Part shown: positions 1 to 8,900 of the stretch, piece by piece
Layout: each line of letters opens with the position of its first letter
Numbering within the stretch: position 1 is the first letter of the stretch
Origin: Paenibacillus sabinae T27
GTDB lineage: Bacteria; Bacillota; Bacilli; Paenibacillales; Paenibacillaceae
Length of the DNA: 64,000 bases
Direction of reading: 5' to 3'
Assembly (NCBI RefSeq): GCF_000612505.1
Contig: NZ_CP004078.1
Span: 3,325,252-3,389,251, forward strand
Notes under the pieces: model-generated
What the model was told of the DNA's origin: nothing
Seen by the model: the letters and a program-made list of their open reading frames with translations, nothing else
The model's database searches: none
Program-made: the position numbers and the translations under genes

Positions 1-2
1 TG

Positions 3-557
3 TTGATTCATTCCAAGGGATATGAAAGCACCAAGCTGAGTGATATTTTAGAGGCCAGCAAGACCGGCAAAGGGCAATTTTACTATTATTTCTCATCCAA
101 ACACGAGCTGGGTCTTGCTGTTATTGATTATTTCTTTTCCTCCTTCAATAGAGAATTGCTGGAGAATATTCTGAGCTCCCGTAAGAGTCCAGAGGTCAGA
201 CTAAATGAGATGCTGGAATGGATGGTTGAATCTCACAATGCCAAGGAGTCAAAATGTGGATGCGTGTTTGGCAATTTGGCGGTGGAGATGAGCGAGCATG
301 ATGAAGAGTTCCGCAAGAAAGTGGGCGGAGTTTTTGAAGCATGGACCGAAAAAGTAAAGCTCGTTCTGATGGAAATGTTCAAGTCCTCCGAACCAATCGC
401 TCCCCTTGAAGTTGAGAAATTGGCACAAGGAGTCGTAGCCATGCTCGAAGGGGGTCTTTTGATGATGAAAAATAAGCAGGATATTGATGTTTTCAAAAAT
501 ATGACTGAATTGGTTAGAAGTTTGGTGAAGAATTTTGCGAGTTCTCATCTCCCTTAG
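3..557 (+). CDS. TetR/AcrR-family regulator, 5' end outside window
   Basis: Transcriptional repressor of the TetR family, 184 residues visible. The first residues are the second half of the DNA-binding HTH (GYESTKLSDILEASKTGKGQFYYYFSSKHEL, around residues 6-36), so the true start lies upstream of the window. The rest is an all-helical ligand-binding domain with the GCVFGNLAVEMSEHD stretch typical of one TetR subgroup. It lies directly upstream of, and on the same strand as, a dehydrogenase with its own strong ribosome binding site, so it may control that gene. The ligand cannot be told from the sequence. Confidence 0.85.
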   Translation: MIHSKGYESTKLSDILEASKTGKGQFYYYFSSKHELGLAVIDYFFSSFNRELLENILSSRKSPEVRLNEMLEWMVESHNAKESKCGCVFGNLAVEMSEHDEEFRKKVGGVFEAWTEKVKLVLMEMFKSSEPIAPLEVEKLAQGVVAMLEGGLLMMKNKQDIDVFKNMTELVRSLVKNFASSHLP

Positions 558-740
558 TAAGGAGAGTATTGGGTTCAGTTGATTATGGCGTGATTGTACC
601 AACTGGTCGGTACTTGCTTTCTGCCTTTCTACGAACGATTGGATGATTTCGCTTGGAGGTGATGTGCAGTTTAGATAAGTAAACGTTCTGACTGTAATTG
701 GGGTATGATCCCGAAATATTATCATAAAGGAGGTATTCTT

Positions 741-1694
741 ATGATCGGCAAACTATTGGCAGCAGGAAATAATAACCTTACAAAGAAAGGAATAGGCCTC
801 AGAAAAGGTGCGGAAACCGGCAGCGTTCTAAAGATGACTCGTGACTACATCGATTCACTGATGATTGAGACCCGTGTCATAGATTCCGCAGAAGCTGTAA
901 CTGAAATGAATTTGTTCGGGGAAAGTTTCTCCACCCCGGTGATGGTGGCTCCGCTGTCGGGACTCGGCGGCATCTGTTCCAACCCTATGGTCGAGGTCGC
1001 AAAAGGAGCCGCAGCCGCAGGGGCAGTCATGTGGGTCGGTATTGGAAATGAAACTGAGCTTAAGTCCATTATTGAAACGGGTGCCAAGACGGTAAAAATC
1101 GTAAAGCCATACAAGGACAATGACTTGATTATTGAAAAATTGGCGCAGGCCGAAAAGACTGGAGCGTTTGCCGTCGGCATGGACATCATCTTCTCCTTAG
1201 GCGGTAAAATCGAAGATAATTTGATTCGGTCGGAGCTGATGGGGCCTAAAACGCTCGCTGAAATAAAAAGCTTTGTGCAGGCCACGAAGCTGCCCTTTAT
1301 TTTGAAAGGCATATTAAGCGAGCGTGATGCTGAAAAAGCTCTCGACGCCGGAGCAGCGGCAATTGTCGTCTCCAATCACGGCGGCTCCGTTTTGGATTAC
1401 GCGATTCCCCCTTTAAAGGTCCTCCCGCGAATAGCAAAGGTTATAAATAAGAGAATACCCATCTTCGTCGACAGCGGAATCACAAGAGGAACAGATGCCT
1501 TTAAAGCTCTGGCATTGGGAGCCAGCGGAGTGTTGATCGGGAGATCAGTAATGGCAGGATTAGCAGCCGAAGGAACTGAAGGAGTACGAAAAATCATCAC
1601 CGGCACCAACGAAGAATTGCGCCGGGTCATGAGTCTCACGGGCTCCTCCAATATCAGAACAATCGATCCGGAATTGATATGGCAAGAGAGATAA
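741..1694 (+). CDS. FMN-dependent alpha-hydroxy-acid dehydrogenase/oxidase
   Basis: A 317-residue enzyme of the lactate oxidase/glycolate oxidase family, expected to oxidise a 2-hydroxy acid to the 2-oxo acid with bound FMN in the cytoplasm. The TIM-barrel motifs are present: the active-site SNHGG near residue 215, the catalytic Lys in FILKGI, and the FMN-phosphate loop DSGITRGTDAFKALALGASGVLIGR. The start at 741 is chosen for AAAGGAGG eight bases upstream; a longer reading frame from 705 lacks a site. The protein is shorter than the usual 350-380 residues, with a reduced N-terminus, as in many Firmicutes members. The substrate is unknown. It follows the TetR gene by about 180 bp. Confidence 0.85.
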   Translation: MIGKLLAAGNNNLTKKGIGLRKGAETGSVLKMTRDYIDSLMIETRVIDSAEAVTEMNLFGESFSTPVMVAPLSGLGGICSNPMVEVAKGAAAAGAVMWVGIGNETELKSIIETGAKTVKIVKPYKDNDLIIEKLAQAEKTGAFAVGMDIIFSLGGKIEDNLIRSELMGPKTLAEIKSFVQATKLPFILKGILSERDAEKALDAGAAAIVVSNHGGSVLDYAIPPLKVLPRIAKVINKRIPIFVDSGITRGTDAFKALALGASGVLIGRSVMAGLAAEGTEGVRKIITGTNEELRRVMSLTGSSNIRTIDPELIWQER

Positions 1695-1950
1695 ATTAGC
1701 GTAACAACATAAACTGATCATGCCACCCGAGAAAACTAGCAAGAGCCCGAATAGGACGAAACCGCCATGTCAGGTTTGGGCCACAAGAGCGGCATGAGCA
1801 GTTATACATAGCATTCACATCAGAGCATACGCGAACGGACAAATAAGTGAATGAAGCGCAAGTCGATCACTCGGCGCTTCCGGCAGTAGAGAAGCTACTC
1901 CTGCTCTCCCTCATTTGATGAACTCTGAGACCGTTTCATGCCTGTCCTTC
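1695..1950. other. Intergenic stretch without recognisable gene
   Basis: Between the convergent dehydrogenase and permease genes. There is no convincing reading frame, strong terminator or known RNA. A short GC-rich imperfect inverted repeat (GCCGCCATG with AGAGCGGC, near 1768-1795) is the only structure noticed. Confidence 0.4.
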
Positions 1951-3423
1951 TCATTTCTTCGTCTTCTGTTCGGTCAGCTCTTCAGACAACTCCGCGTTAG
2001 CGAATCCGGGAGATATTGGTCTGACGGGTGACAGCTGGCGGGTCGGCTTCCGGGATTGAACCGGAGATGTTCGGCGAATGCGGCCCACCGCGTAAAGCGC
2101 CGCAAATACCAGCAGGAACATCAATCCGGCAACAAGGCCGCCGCCCTGTCCCGGAATAAGCGGCATGCTGACGATAATCGCAATCAAGCCGCCGATGGAC
2201 AGCCAGGACGTATAAGGGAATCCCCTCATCCCCCGCCCCTGTCCAAACGGACCGCCATGCCGTTTGCGGAGCCGATAATGGCTGGCCATAATAACGACAT
2301 ACACGAACAGCAGCGAGAAGCCGCCCGAGCTGACCAGAAACAAATAGACCCCTTGCGGCAGCAGCAATCCAAGACCAAGAGCGGCCAGCATCGCCCCTCC
2401 CGATACCAGAATGCCCCGGTACGGAATATCCGTACGGTCTTTCATCCATGCGGGCGTGTGCCCTTCCTCGGCCAAGGAGCGGAGCATCCGCCCCAGTCCG
2501 AACACCGATGCCAGCATCGTGGACAAAATGGCCGTCACCAGCACGATATTCATGACAGTGCCTGTCCATCCCAAGCCGTGCAGGGTAAGGGCTGACACGA
2601 ACGGGCTGATCTCCTCGGACACGAGAGAACGGGGAATCAGAAGGAATAGCGCGGTTATGGCGGCTAAATACAGGCCGATGAGCAGGACCATCGTGAGCCG
2701 GATCGCCTTCGGGATCGTTACCGCCGGATTACGCGTTTCGGATGCGGCCAGCCCGAGCACTTCGAAGCCCGCATAGGTAAACATCACCATCAGCATGCTG
2801 CCGGCGATTCCGCCGATCCCTCCCGGCATCCAGGGCTCTCCGCGCAGGGCGCCATATCCCGCGGCGGCGCCTGCGCCCTGCCCGCCGGCCGCAGGCAGCC
2901 CGCCCGTCCACATTCGGGCGACGAGCCAGACGGCCAGAACGACAAAGGCGGCAATGGCCGACAGCTTAATCGCCGCAAGCCCGCTCTCCAGCTTGCCGAG
3001 CCGCTCGGCCCCGAGCAGGTTCAGCAGCGTTACGAGAACAATAATGGCTATGCCGAGAAGCGGCAGCGATAGCCGGGGATACCAGCCCCGGATCAGGATC
3101 GAAGCTGCCGTCGCTTCGCTTGACATGGCCAGCACAAGACCAGTCCAATACACCCATCCGACCGTAAACCCGGCTCCCCTGCCGAAGGCCTGCTCGGTAT
3201 AAGTGCGGAATGAACCCGAAGCCGGATTCGCCACCGTCATTTCCGACAGTGCGGTTAAGATAAAATAGACCAAAAAGCCGCCAATGACATAAGCAATGAG
3301 CACTGACGGTCCCGCCGCGCGAATCGCCACCGAGGAGCCCAGGAAGAACGAGCCCCCGACCACAGTTCCCAGAGCAAGCATGGCAAGCTGCCACACCGAT
3401 AACCCTTTGCTTTTACGCTCCAT
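1951..3423 (-). CDS. APC-family amino acid permease
   Basis: A 490-residue integral membrane transporter of the amino acid-polyamine-organocation family with about 12 hydrophobic helices. The N-terminal signature LALGTVVGGSFFLGSSVAIRAAGPSVLIAY is the substrate-binding unwound TM1 of this family. ATG start preceded by GGAGGCGGCTTT. The tail is hydrophilic and cytoplasmic. It is most like the gamma-aminobutyrate/proline/D-Ala-Gly branch, but the substrate cannot be assigned. It stands alone; the terminator just upstream belongs to the next minus-strand operon. Confidence 0.85.
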   Translation of the reverse strand: MERKSKGLSVWQLAMLALGTVVGGSFFLGSSVAIRAAGPSVLIAYVIGGFLVYFILTALSEMTVANPASGSFRTYTEQAFGRGAGFTVGWVYWTGLVLAMSSEATAASILIRGWYPRLSLPLLGIAIIVLVTLLNLLGAERLGKLESGLAAIKLSAIAAFVVLAVWLVARMWTGGLPAAGGQGAGAAAGYGALRGEPWMPGGIGGIAGSMLMVMFTYAGFEVLGLAASETRNPAVTIPKAIRLTMVLLIGLYLAAITALFLLIPRSLVSEEISPFVSALTLHGLGWTGTVMNIVLVTAILSTMLASVFGLGRMLRSLAEEGHTPAWMKDRTDIPYRGILVSGGAMLAALGLGLLLPQGVYLFLVSSGGFSLLFVYVVIMASHYRLRKRHGGPFGQGRGMRGFPYTSWLSIGGLIAIIVSMPLIPGQGGGLVAGLMFLLVFAALYAVGRIRRTSPVQSRKPTRQLSPVRPISPGFANAELSEELTEQKTKK

Positions 3424-3538
3424 AAAGCCGCCTCCAAGCGATCTGTTTTACAACAGTATCTGCGGATATCGCGAAAATTAGCCATTTCAACCTGAAACGG
3501 TGGGCCAAACTCGCTGCTGAAAAAATCCAAATCCGGCC

Positions 3539-3572
3539 AAAAAAAGTTCCGAAGCCTATGGCTTTCGGAACT
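3539..3572 (-). terminator. Rho-independent terminator of the TetR/MFS operon
   Basis: Plus-strand arms AGTTCCGAAGCC (3545-3556) and GGCTTTCGGAACT (3560-3572) form a near-perfect stem. On the minus strand it is followed by seven T (3539-3545). It lies just downstream of the exporter stop codon. Confidence 0.85.
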
Positions 3573-3600
3573 TTCGGATACTCGGATGAGATTAATTGGA

Positions 3601-5094
3601 TCAATGGCCAGCCATCAGCGCCGGATCTTTCTGACGGACATCCCCGTCCCCGGAAGGCGCCGTCTTCGGCTTGCGCAGAATCAGGCTGATCAGAACTCCG
3701 GCTGCGGCGATGCAGGACGTAAAGAAGAAGACGTCGTCATAGCCCATGACGGCGGCGACCAGCGGATTGGCGTCCTTACCCGCCTCCGTCATATGAGCCG
3801 TAATCCGTGTGGTCAGGTATCCGGTCATACCGGCAACAGCGAAAGATACGATTACCTGCTGTGCCGCCGTCGTAAGCGGTGTTACGCGACCGACCAGATG
3901 GCGCGGCGCGGCGTTAAGCACATGCGTATTCACCGGCATCATCGTAAGGCCCATGCCCAGACCCATAAGTCCGAGGCAGAGCATGATGTGCGGCAGGCTC
4001 GTTTCGACAGTGATGCCGGACAGAATATACAGTCCGGTCGAAATGATAGTCAGTCCGACAAAGGCCAGCGGCCGGGCTCCGATCTTATCAAACAGCCTTC
4101 CGCCAAGCGGCATCCCTATGCCGGAGGCCAGCGCCTGCGGCAGAAGAATAAGTCCCGTCTCAAGCGACGTATAATGGCGAATCTGCTGCAAATACAGCGG
4201 AACGAACAGCATCGAGCCGAACAGGGCCGCCTGGGTTACCCAAGCCAGGAAGATGCCCCGCGTGAAATCGGAAGACCCAAAGACGCGCAGTTCAAGCAGC
4301 GGATTCTTCTGCCGCAGCTCCACGATAATGAACAGGAGCAGCGCGGCCCCGCCAATGGACAGACCGGTAATCGCCGGGGTTGTGGACCATCCGGTGCTTC
4401 CGCCTTCATTGACGCCGTACGCCAGCATGGAGAATGCGATTGGGGCCAAAATGATGCCCAGGATATCGAGATGCGGCGTCTCATGCCGATCAGTTACCGG
4501 CAAATACTTGATACCCAGCACGACGGCGAGAATGCCGATCGGCAGGTTGATCAGGAAGATCCAGTGCCAGCTTACATACTCGATCAGCCAGCCGGAGAGA
4601 ACCGGGCCCAGCGCTGGGGCGAGCAGCATCGGAATGCCCAGCATACCCATGATGGAGCCTCTGCGCTCCGGCGGAGCAAGTCGGAATACCATCGCCATCC
4701 CGATCGGAGCGACCATCCCGCCGCCAAGCCCTTGAATGACGCGGAAGATAATGAGCTGTGTCGAGGTCTGGGATATGGAGCACAGCACCGATCCAATGAC
4801 AAACATGATAACTGTCCCCAGAAATATACGCTTCGCGCCGAAGCGGTCTGTCATCCAGCCGGCCAGCGGGATAACGGCGGACAAAGCAAGTGTATACCCC
4901 GTAATCGCCCACTGTACCGTTTTGAGACTTGTGTCAAAATAATCGACCAGCACGGGAACGGCCACATTGACCACCGTGCTGTCGAGAATAACCATAATCA
5001 TCCCGACAATAATCGCCAGCAGCGGCGGGATAATTGCCTTTAGTGAAAAAGGCTCCGCCGCGGCGGAGGAATTCACCTGTTTAGTATGCTCCAT
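3601..5094 (-). CDS. DHA2-family (EmrB/QacA-like) multidrug efflux MFS transporter
   Basis: A 497-residue major facilitator protein with 14 predicted helices, expected to export drugs or other hydrophobic compounds in exchange for protons. The TM1 motif MVILDSTVVNVAVPVL, motif A (GWMTDRFGAKRIFL) and antiporter motif C (LGPVLSGWLIEYVSWHWIFLINLPIG) identify the DHA2 branch. It starts 32 bp after the TetR gene on the same strand and shares its promoter, so the regulator probably represses its own operon. The substrate is unknown. Confidence 0.9.
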   Translation of the reverse strand: MEHTKQVNSSAAAEPFSLKAIIPPLLAIIVGMIMVILDSTVVNVAVPVLVDYFDTSLKTVQWAITGYTLALSAVIPLAGWMTDRFGAKRIFLGTVIMFVIGSVLCSISQTSTQLIIFRVIQGLGGGMVAPIGMAMVFRLAPPERRGSIMGMLGIPMLLAPALGPVLSGWLIEYVSWHWIFLINLPIGILAVVLGIKYLPVTDRHETPHLDILGIILAPIAFSMLAYGVNEGGSTGWSTTPAITGLSIGGAALLLFIIVELRQKNPLLELRVFGSSDFTRGIFLAWVTQAALFGSMLFVPLYLQQIRHYTSLETGLILLPQALASGIGMPLGGRLFDKIGARPLAFVGLTIISTGLYILSGITVETSLPHIMLCLGLMGLGMGLTMMPVNTHVLNAAPRHLVGRVTPLTTAAQQVIVSFAVAGMTGYLTTRITAHMTEAGKDANPLVAAVMGYDDVFFFTSCIAAAGVLISLILRKPKTAPSGDGDVRQKDPALMAGH

Positions 5095-5126
5095 ACATCT
5101 CCACTCTTTCTTTAAAGGTTTGCCGT

Positions 5127-5756
5127 TTAAATCCCGTATTTGTGAAAATAATGATCAAATAAATGATCGACCTGTTCATCGAACGGGGGCAGATGCCCGA
5201 AAGGCTTGCTCTCTTCCTCATCATTCGATGGTCCGCACGAGCACATGATCGCCGGCATGAATATCGCTCCATATAGCTGATACATCATCATCGAAAGCTT
5301 CTCTTCATTCTGCTCGCCGGTCATCTCACGCAGTACGCTCAGCGTTTTTTGTCTCTTCATCGTTTTACTGTACTGGGAGTATTGATGGAGAGAACCCATA
5401 ATGGTCGGACTTTGGTCCATCATGTATCTCACCAGTCCCGGATACTGCAGAAGATGGCCGATATACTGCTTTAGAAAGCGGCATAAACGCTCCCTGGGCG
5501 GCAGACTCTCGTCTTCAAGCGCACTATACGCGGTGTCGAAGCGGGAAATCAGCGTGCGAATGGCTTCGCGAAGCAGATTGTCTTTGGACTGAAAGTAGTA
5601 ATTGACAAGCGCCAGATTGACCTTGGCATTTGCGCAAATACGCCGCAAGGTCACACATTCAACCCCCTCCTCGCGTATCAAGTCGACAGTGGCGTCAAGA
5701 ATTTGCTGCTTCGTATCTTTGTCCGCCGAAGATGCAGGTTCCGGAACTTTGTTCAT
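5127..5756 (-). CDS. TetR/AcrR-family repressor of the adjacent exporter
   Basis: A 209-residue regulator. The N-terminal HTH is clear (KQQILDATVDLIREEGVECVTLRRICANAKVNLALVNYYFQSKDNLL, residues about 16-62), followed by a helical ligand-binding domain. First gene of a two-gene operon with the DHA2 exporter. ATG start with AAAAGGGGAG upstream. A palindrome overlapping the -10 region of its promoter is the likely operator, implying autorepression relieved by an exported compound. The C-terminal domain is not assigned to a ligand class. Confidence 0.88.
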   Translation of the reverse strand: MNKVPEPASSADKDTKQQILDATVDLIREEGVECVTLRRICANAKVNLALVNYYFQSKDNLLREAIRTLISRFDTAYSALEDESLPPRERLCRFLKQYIGHLLQYPGLVRYMMDQSPTIMGSLHQYSQYSKTMKRQKTLSVLREMTGEQNEEKLSMMMYQLYGAIFMPAIMCSCGPSNDEEESKPFGHLPPFDEQVDHLFDHYFHKYGI

Positions 5757-5798
5757 TATTGTTGCTCCCCTTTTCTGCCGCTCAATTCAAACCGTGAT

Positions 5799-5852
5799 TT
5801 AAACAACGTTTAATACGTCGTTTAATATACCCGCTATGAGGGCGATTGTCAA
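5799..5852 (-). promoter_or_regulatory. Promoter and TetR operator for the TetR/MFS operon
   Basis: Minus strand: -35 TTGACA (plus 5847-5852), 17-bp spacer, -10 TATATT (plus 5824-5829). A 27-bp inverted repeat at 5799-5825, arms TTAAACAACG and CGTCGTTTAA (nine of ten positions paired), covers the edge of the -10 box and the transcription start. That placement is classical for a TetR operator. Binding is inferred. Confidence 0.75.
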
Positions 5853-5862
5853 CTTTTATGAG

Positions 5863-5892
5863 AAAAAAAGCGGCCTTCTGATCGAAGTCGCT
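5863..5892 (-). terminator. Terminator of the membrane protein/signalling kinase operon
   Basis: On the minus strand, AGCG-AC-TTC and GAAG-GC-CGCT arms are followed by TTTTTTT (plus 5863-5869). It lies about 20 bp past the stop codon of the GGDEF protein. Confidence 0.65.
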
Positions 5893-5912
5893 CTTTTCGT
5901 CACATTTCGTGC

Positions 5913-8900
5913 CTATTGCTCCAATAGTGTCACCCGGTTTTTTCCGTTGGCCTTTGAATGATACAGGGCGTCATCCGCCAGCTTGTAAATATCCTTCTCT
6001 TTCAGACCGTCCACCTTGACGGCCGCGACGCCGACAGAGACGGTCAAACAGCCGAAGACCGGACTCATTTCATGCCGTATTCCCAGTTCTTCGACGCTTC
6101 TGCGAAGCGTTTCGGCATACTCGAAAGACTGCTCGGGAGTCAGGCCTGAAACGATAATGCCAAACTCCTCCCCGCCGAGCCGGAAGACATAGTCGCTCGC
6201 CTTTTGAGCCTGCTCCTTGATCGCCGCCCCCAGCTTGCGCAATACGTTGTCGCCTTCATAATGCCCGTACGTATCGTTGTATTTTTTGTAGAAGTCAATA
6301 TCCAGCATGATATAGGTCAGGTATCCTTTATCCCTCTCGGCCCTGCTCACTTCCCGGTAAAATATCGTATTGAAATGCCGCCGGTTATAGAGACCCGTCA
6401 ACTCATCGGTAATGGACAGCTTTTCGATCAGCCGGATATTTTTGTTCAGTTCTTCATTATTGAGTTCCAGCTCCCGGGTCCGTTCAATGACGAGCTCTTC
6501 CAGATGCTCCTTGTGCCGTCTTACCTCTTCTTCGGCCTTCGTTCTCTCGGTAATGTCCTTGACCGTTCCTTGGACCGCCGGCTTGTTCATATAATTGATC
6601 AGACTGACTTTATGAATGACATAAATCTCTTTTTTGCCATCCTTATGCAGCAATCTCGTTTCATATTCGCCGGGAGCAGTCTTCCCCTCCAATCTTCTCT
6701 TGTAATAGCTTTGCACCTTATCCATGTCGGCGGGCACGATAAATTTCTCAAAAGGCTGGTCGATCATCTCTCCGATTTCATAGCCAAGCATCTGCGCCAG
6801 CGCCTCGTTGACATATTTACAGATCTTGTCCTGAACAATGAATATGCCGTCCAACATGTTATTGATCAGCTCGCGGTACTTCTCCTCCGAACGCTCCAGA
6901 TCCGAATACAGGCTGGCATTCTCAAGCGAGAATACCATTTCTCTCGACAGCAGATTGATAATTTTCATTCTTTCTTTTGTGAAAACACCCGTTATCAGAT
7001 TGTTCTCCAGATAGATGATGGCAATCGTCTTGTTGTGATTGATCAGCGGCATGCATACGAGCGATTTGGGTCTATTCCGTAAAATATAGGCGTCGTTGAC
7101 GAACCGGGTTTCGGAAAAAGCGTCATTATATATCAGAGTCTCTTTGCTATCCTCCACATAACGGATAATGGATTCCGGTAGGTTAAGCCCGCTTGAGACT
7201 TCATACAGCGCAACGGAGATTTTATCCTCTTCCGGCTTGTACTCTCCCTCTACAAGAAGCTCCTCGCCCGATCTCATCAGTATACAGCCTCTTTGGGCGC
7301 CCGCATTCATAATGACGATTTCCATCAGCGTTTCCAGCAAATTATTCAAATCGATTTCCCTTGATATGGCCTGGGAAGCCAGAAGAATCGAGTTCAGATC
7401 AATGCTTTCCGTCGAATCCGTGACCGATTTTCCGATGGAGAATTCCTTTTTATGCTTCACAATATCGGCGTACTGCTCTTCAAGCTGCCGGACTTTGCCC
7501 TTGGCCCCCCACACGGAGTAGTAATATAAGGACTGTCTGAACAGATGGGAGGCAAACTCTTTGAAATTCCTGTTGTTGTAAAACTTGGCAGCAAGTTCAT
7601 AAGTCAGCGCTTTATAGCGGACGAAATTGCTCTTCTCACTTGCTTCAATGGCGAGATCATAGTATTTGCCGGCCAGTTCCGCCTTTCCCGATATTCTCGC
7701 CCACTCGGCCTTCATCAGCCATTCGTGCTGCCGGAAATTTTCCGGGCAGTGAAGGGCCCATTTTTTGACTCGGCCGTATTCCTTGCGCATTCTCGCCTTC
7801 GCCTTCACTTTGTCATAAGCGGGTAAGTCTTTATAGCTGTAGGCCAGATTCAGAAAAGTGTACAGGGAGAACTCTTCCATAAAGGCCGAGCCTGCAAGGG
7901 TTCCAATGATGGCATACGCCTTATCGATATAATCCAAAGAGTCGCCGTAGCGCTCGTAGGAGAACAGAAGCTTCATTTTGTAAATATAGTAAATCGCGAT
8001 TCCCGAATAATACTTGGCCTCTTCCAGCTGATGCAGGTAGTCTTCCTCGCTGAAAGTCTCGCTGTTGAAGGTCAGAGGGTCCTTCAGTTCTCCCGCCAGG
8101 TTGAGGTACTGCTGTCTGGCCAGTTTGGCCGTTGCCAGCGCTTCCTTGTATTTCGTATTCTCGATCATGGCGATATAGCGTTCGCTGTCATGAAGATAGG
8201 TGGAGATGTCCATCGTCGGATTCCAGAGGTTGATATAGAAGCAGGCGTGGGCCAGATACAGCATATCTCCCGTTCTCAGACTGGAATCAATCGATTTGCC
8301 GAACCAGTCGTGCAGGGTGTCCCATGGCTCCTTCCATGCGTGACAGAACAGGGTATATAAGACATGCGCCGCCCCTCTCCACTGCAGATCATTGAATTTA
8401 TCGTTAAGCCGGATTCCCAGTCTGCCGAAATCGAACGCCCCTTTAATATCGCCGAAGCCGGACAGCAGGATGGAATAACCGATAAAAGCGATGGCCGATT
8501 CCGGACAATTTCCATATTTGAGCGTCAGCTCGGCTTTCTTCAGCACGATCAGGGCGAACAGATTGGTCTCTCCCGAGATAAACGCCGGAGGGAAGATATT
8601 AATCAGTAACCGCATAATAAGCTTGATTTGTTCGTCTTTCATTTCGGGCTTGTCAAAAATCTCCTCAATCGTCAGCCCCCTGAGACCGGATTTAACCTTA
8701 ATAAATTCATTTAGCACCGATGGCAGCCCTGGATGATCCGGTATTTTGATTCCCATCTCCTTAAGCCCGAGCTTCCCGGACCGGATCGATTCCTTCATCA
8801 TTCCGAGATAGGTATAATGGTTGGCCTGCATCTCATAAACCTGAGCCGCCGCAACACTGTCTTCGGTATGTTCCAGAAGCGTCCGGCACGCCTGGTCCGC

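Noticed and set aside
3586..5043. Long plus-strand frame (485 codons) opposite the first DHA2 exporter
   Set aside because: It is a shadow of a GC-rich gene: composition dominated by Arg, Gln and His, with no domain; the minus-strand exporter is clear.
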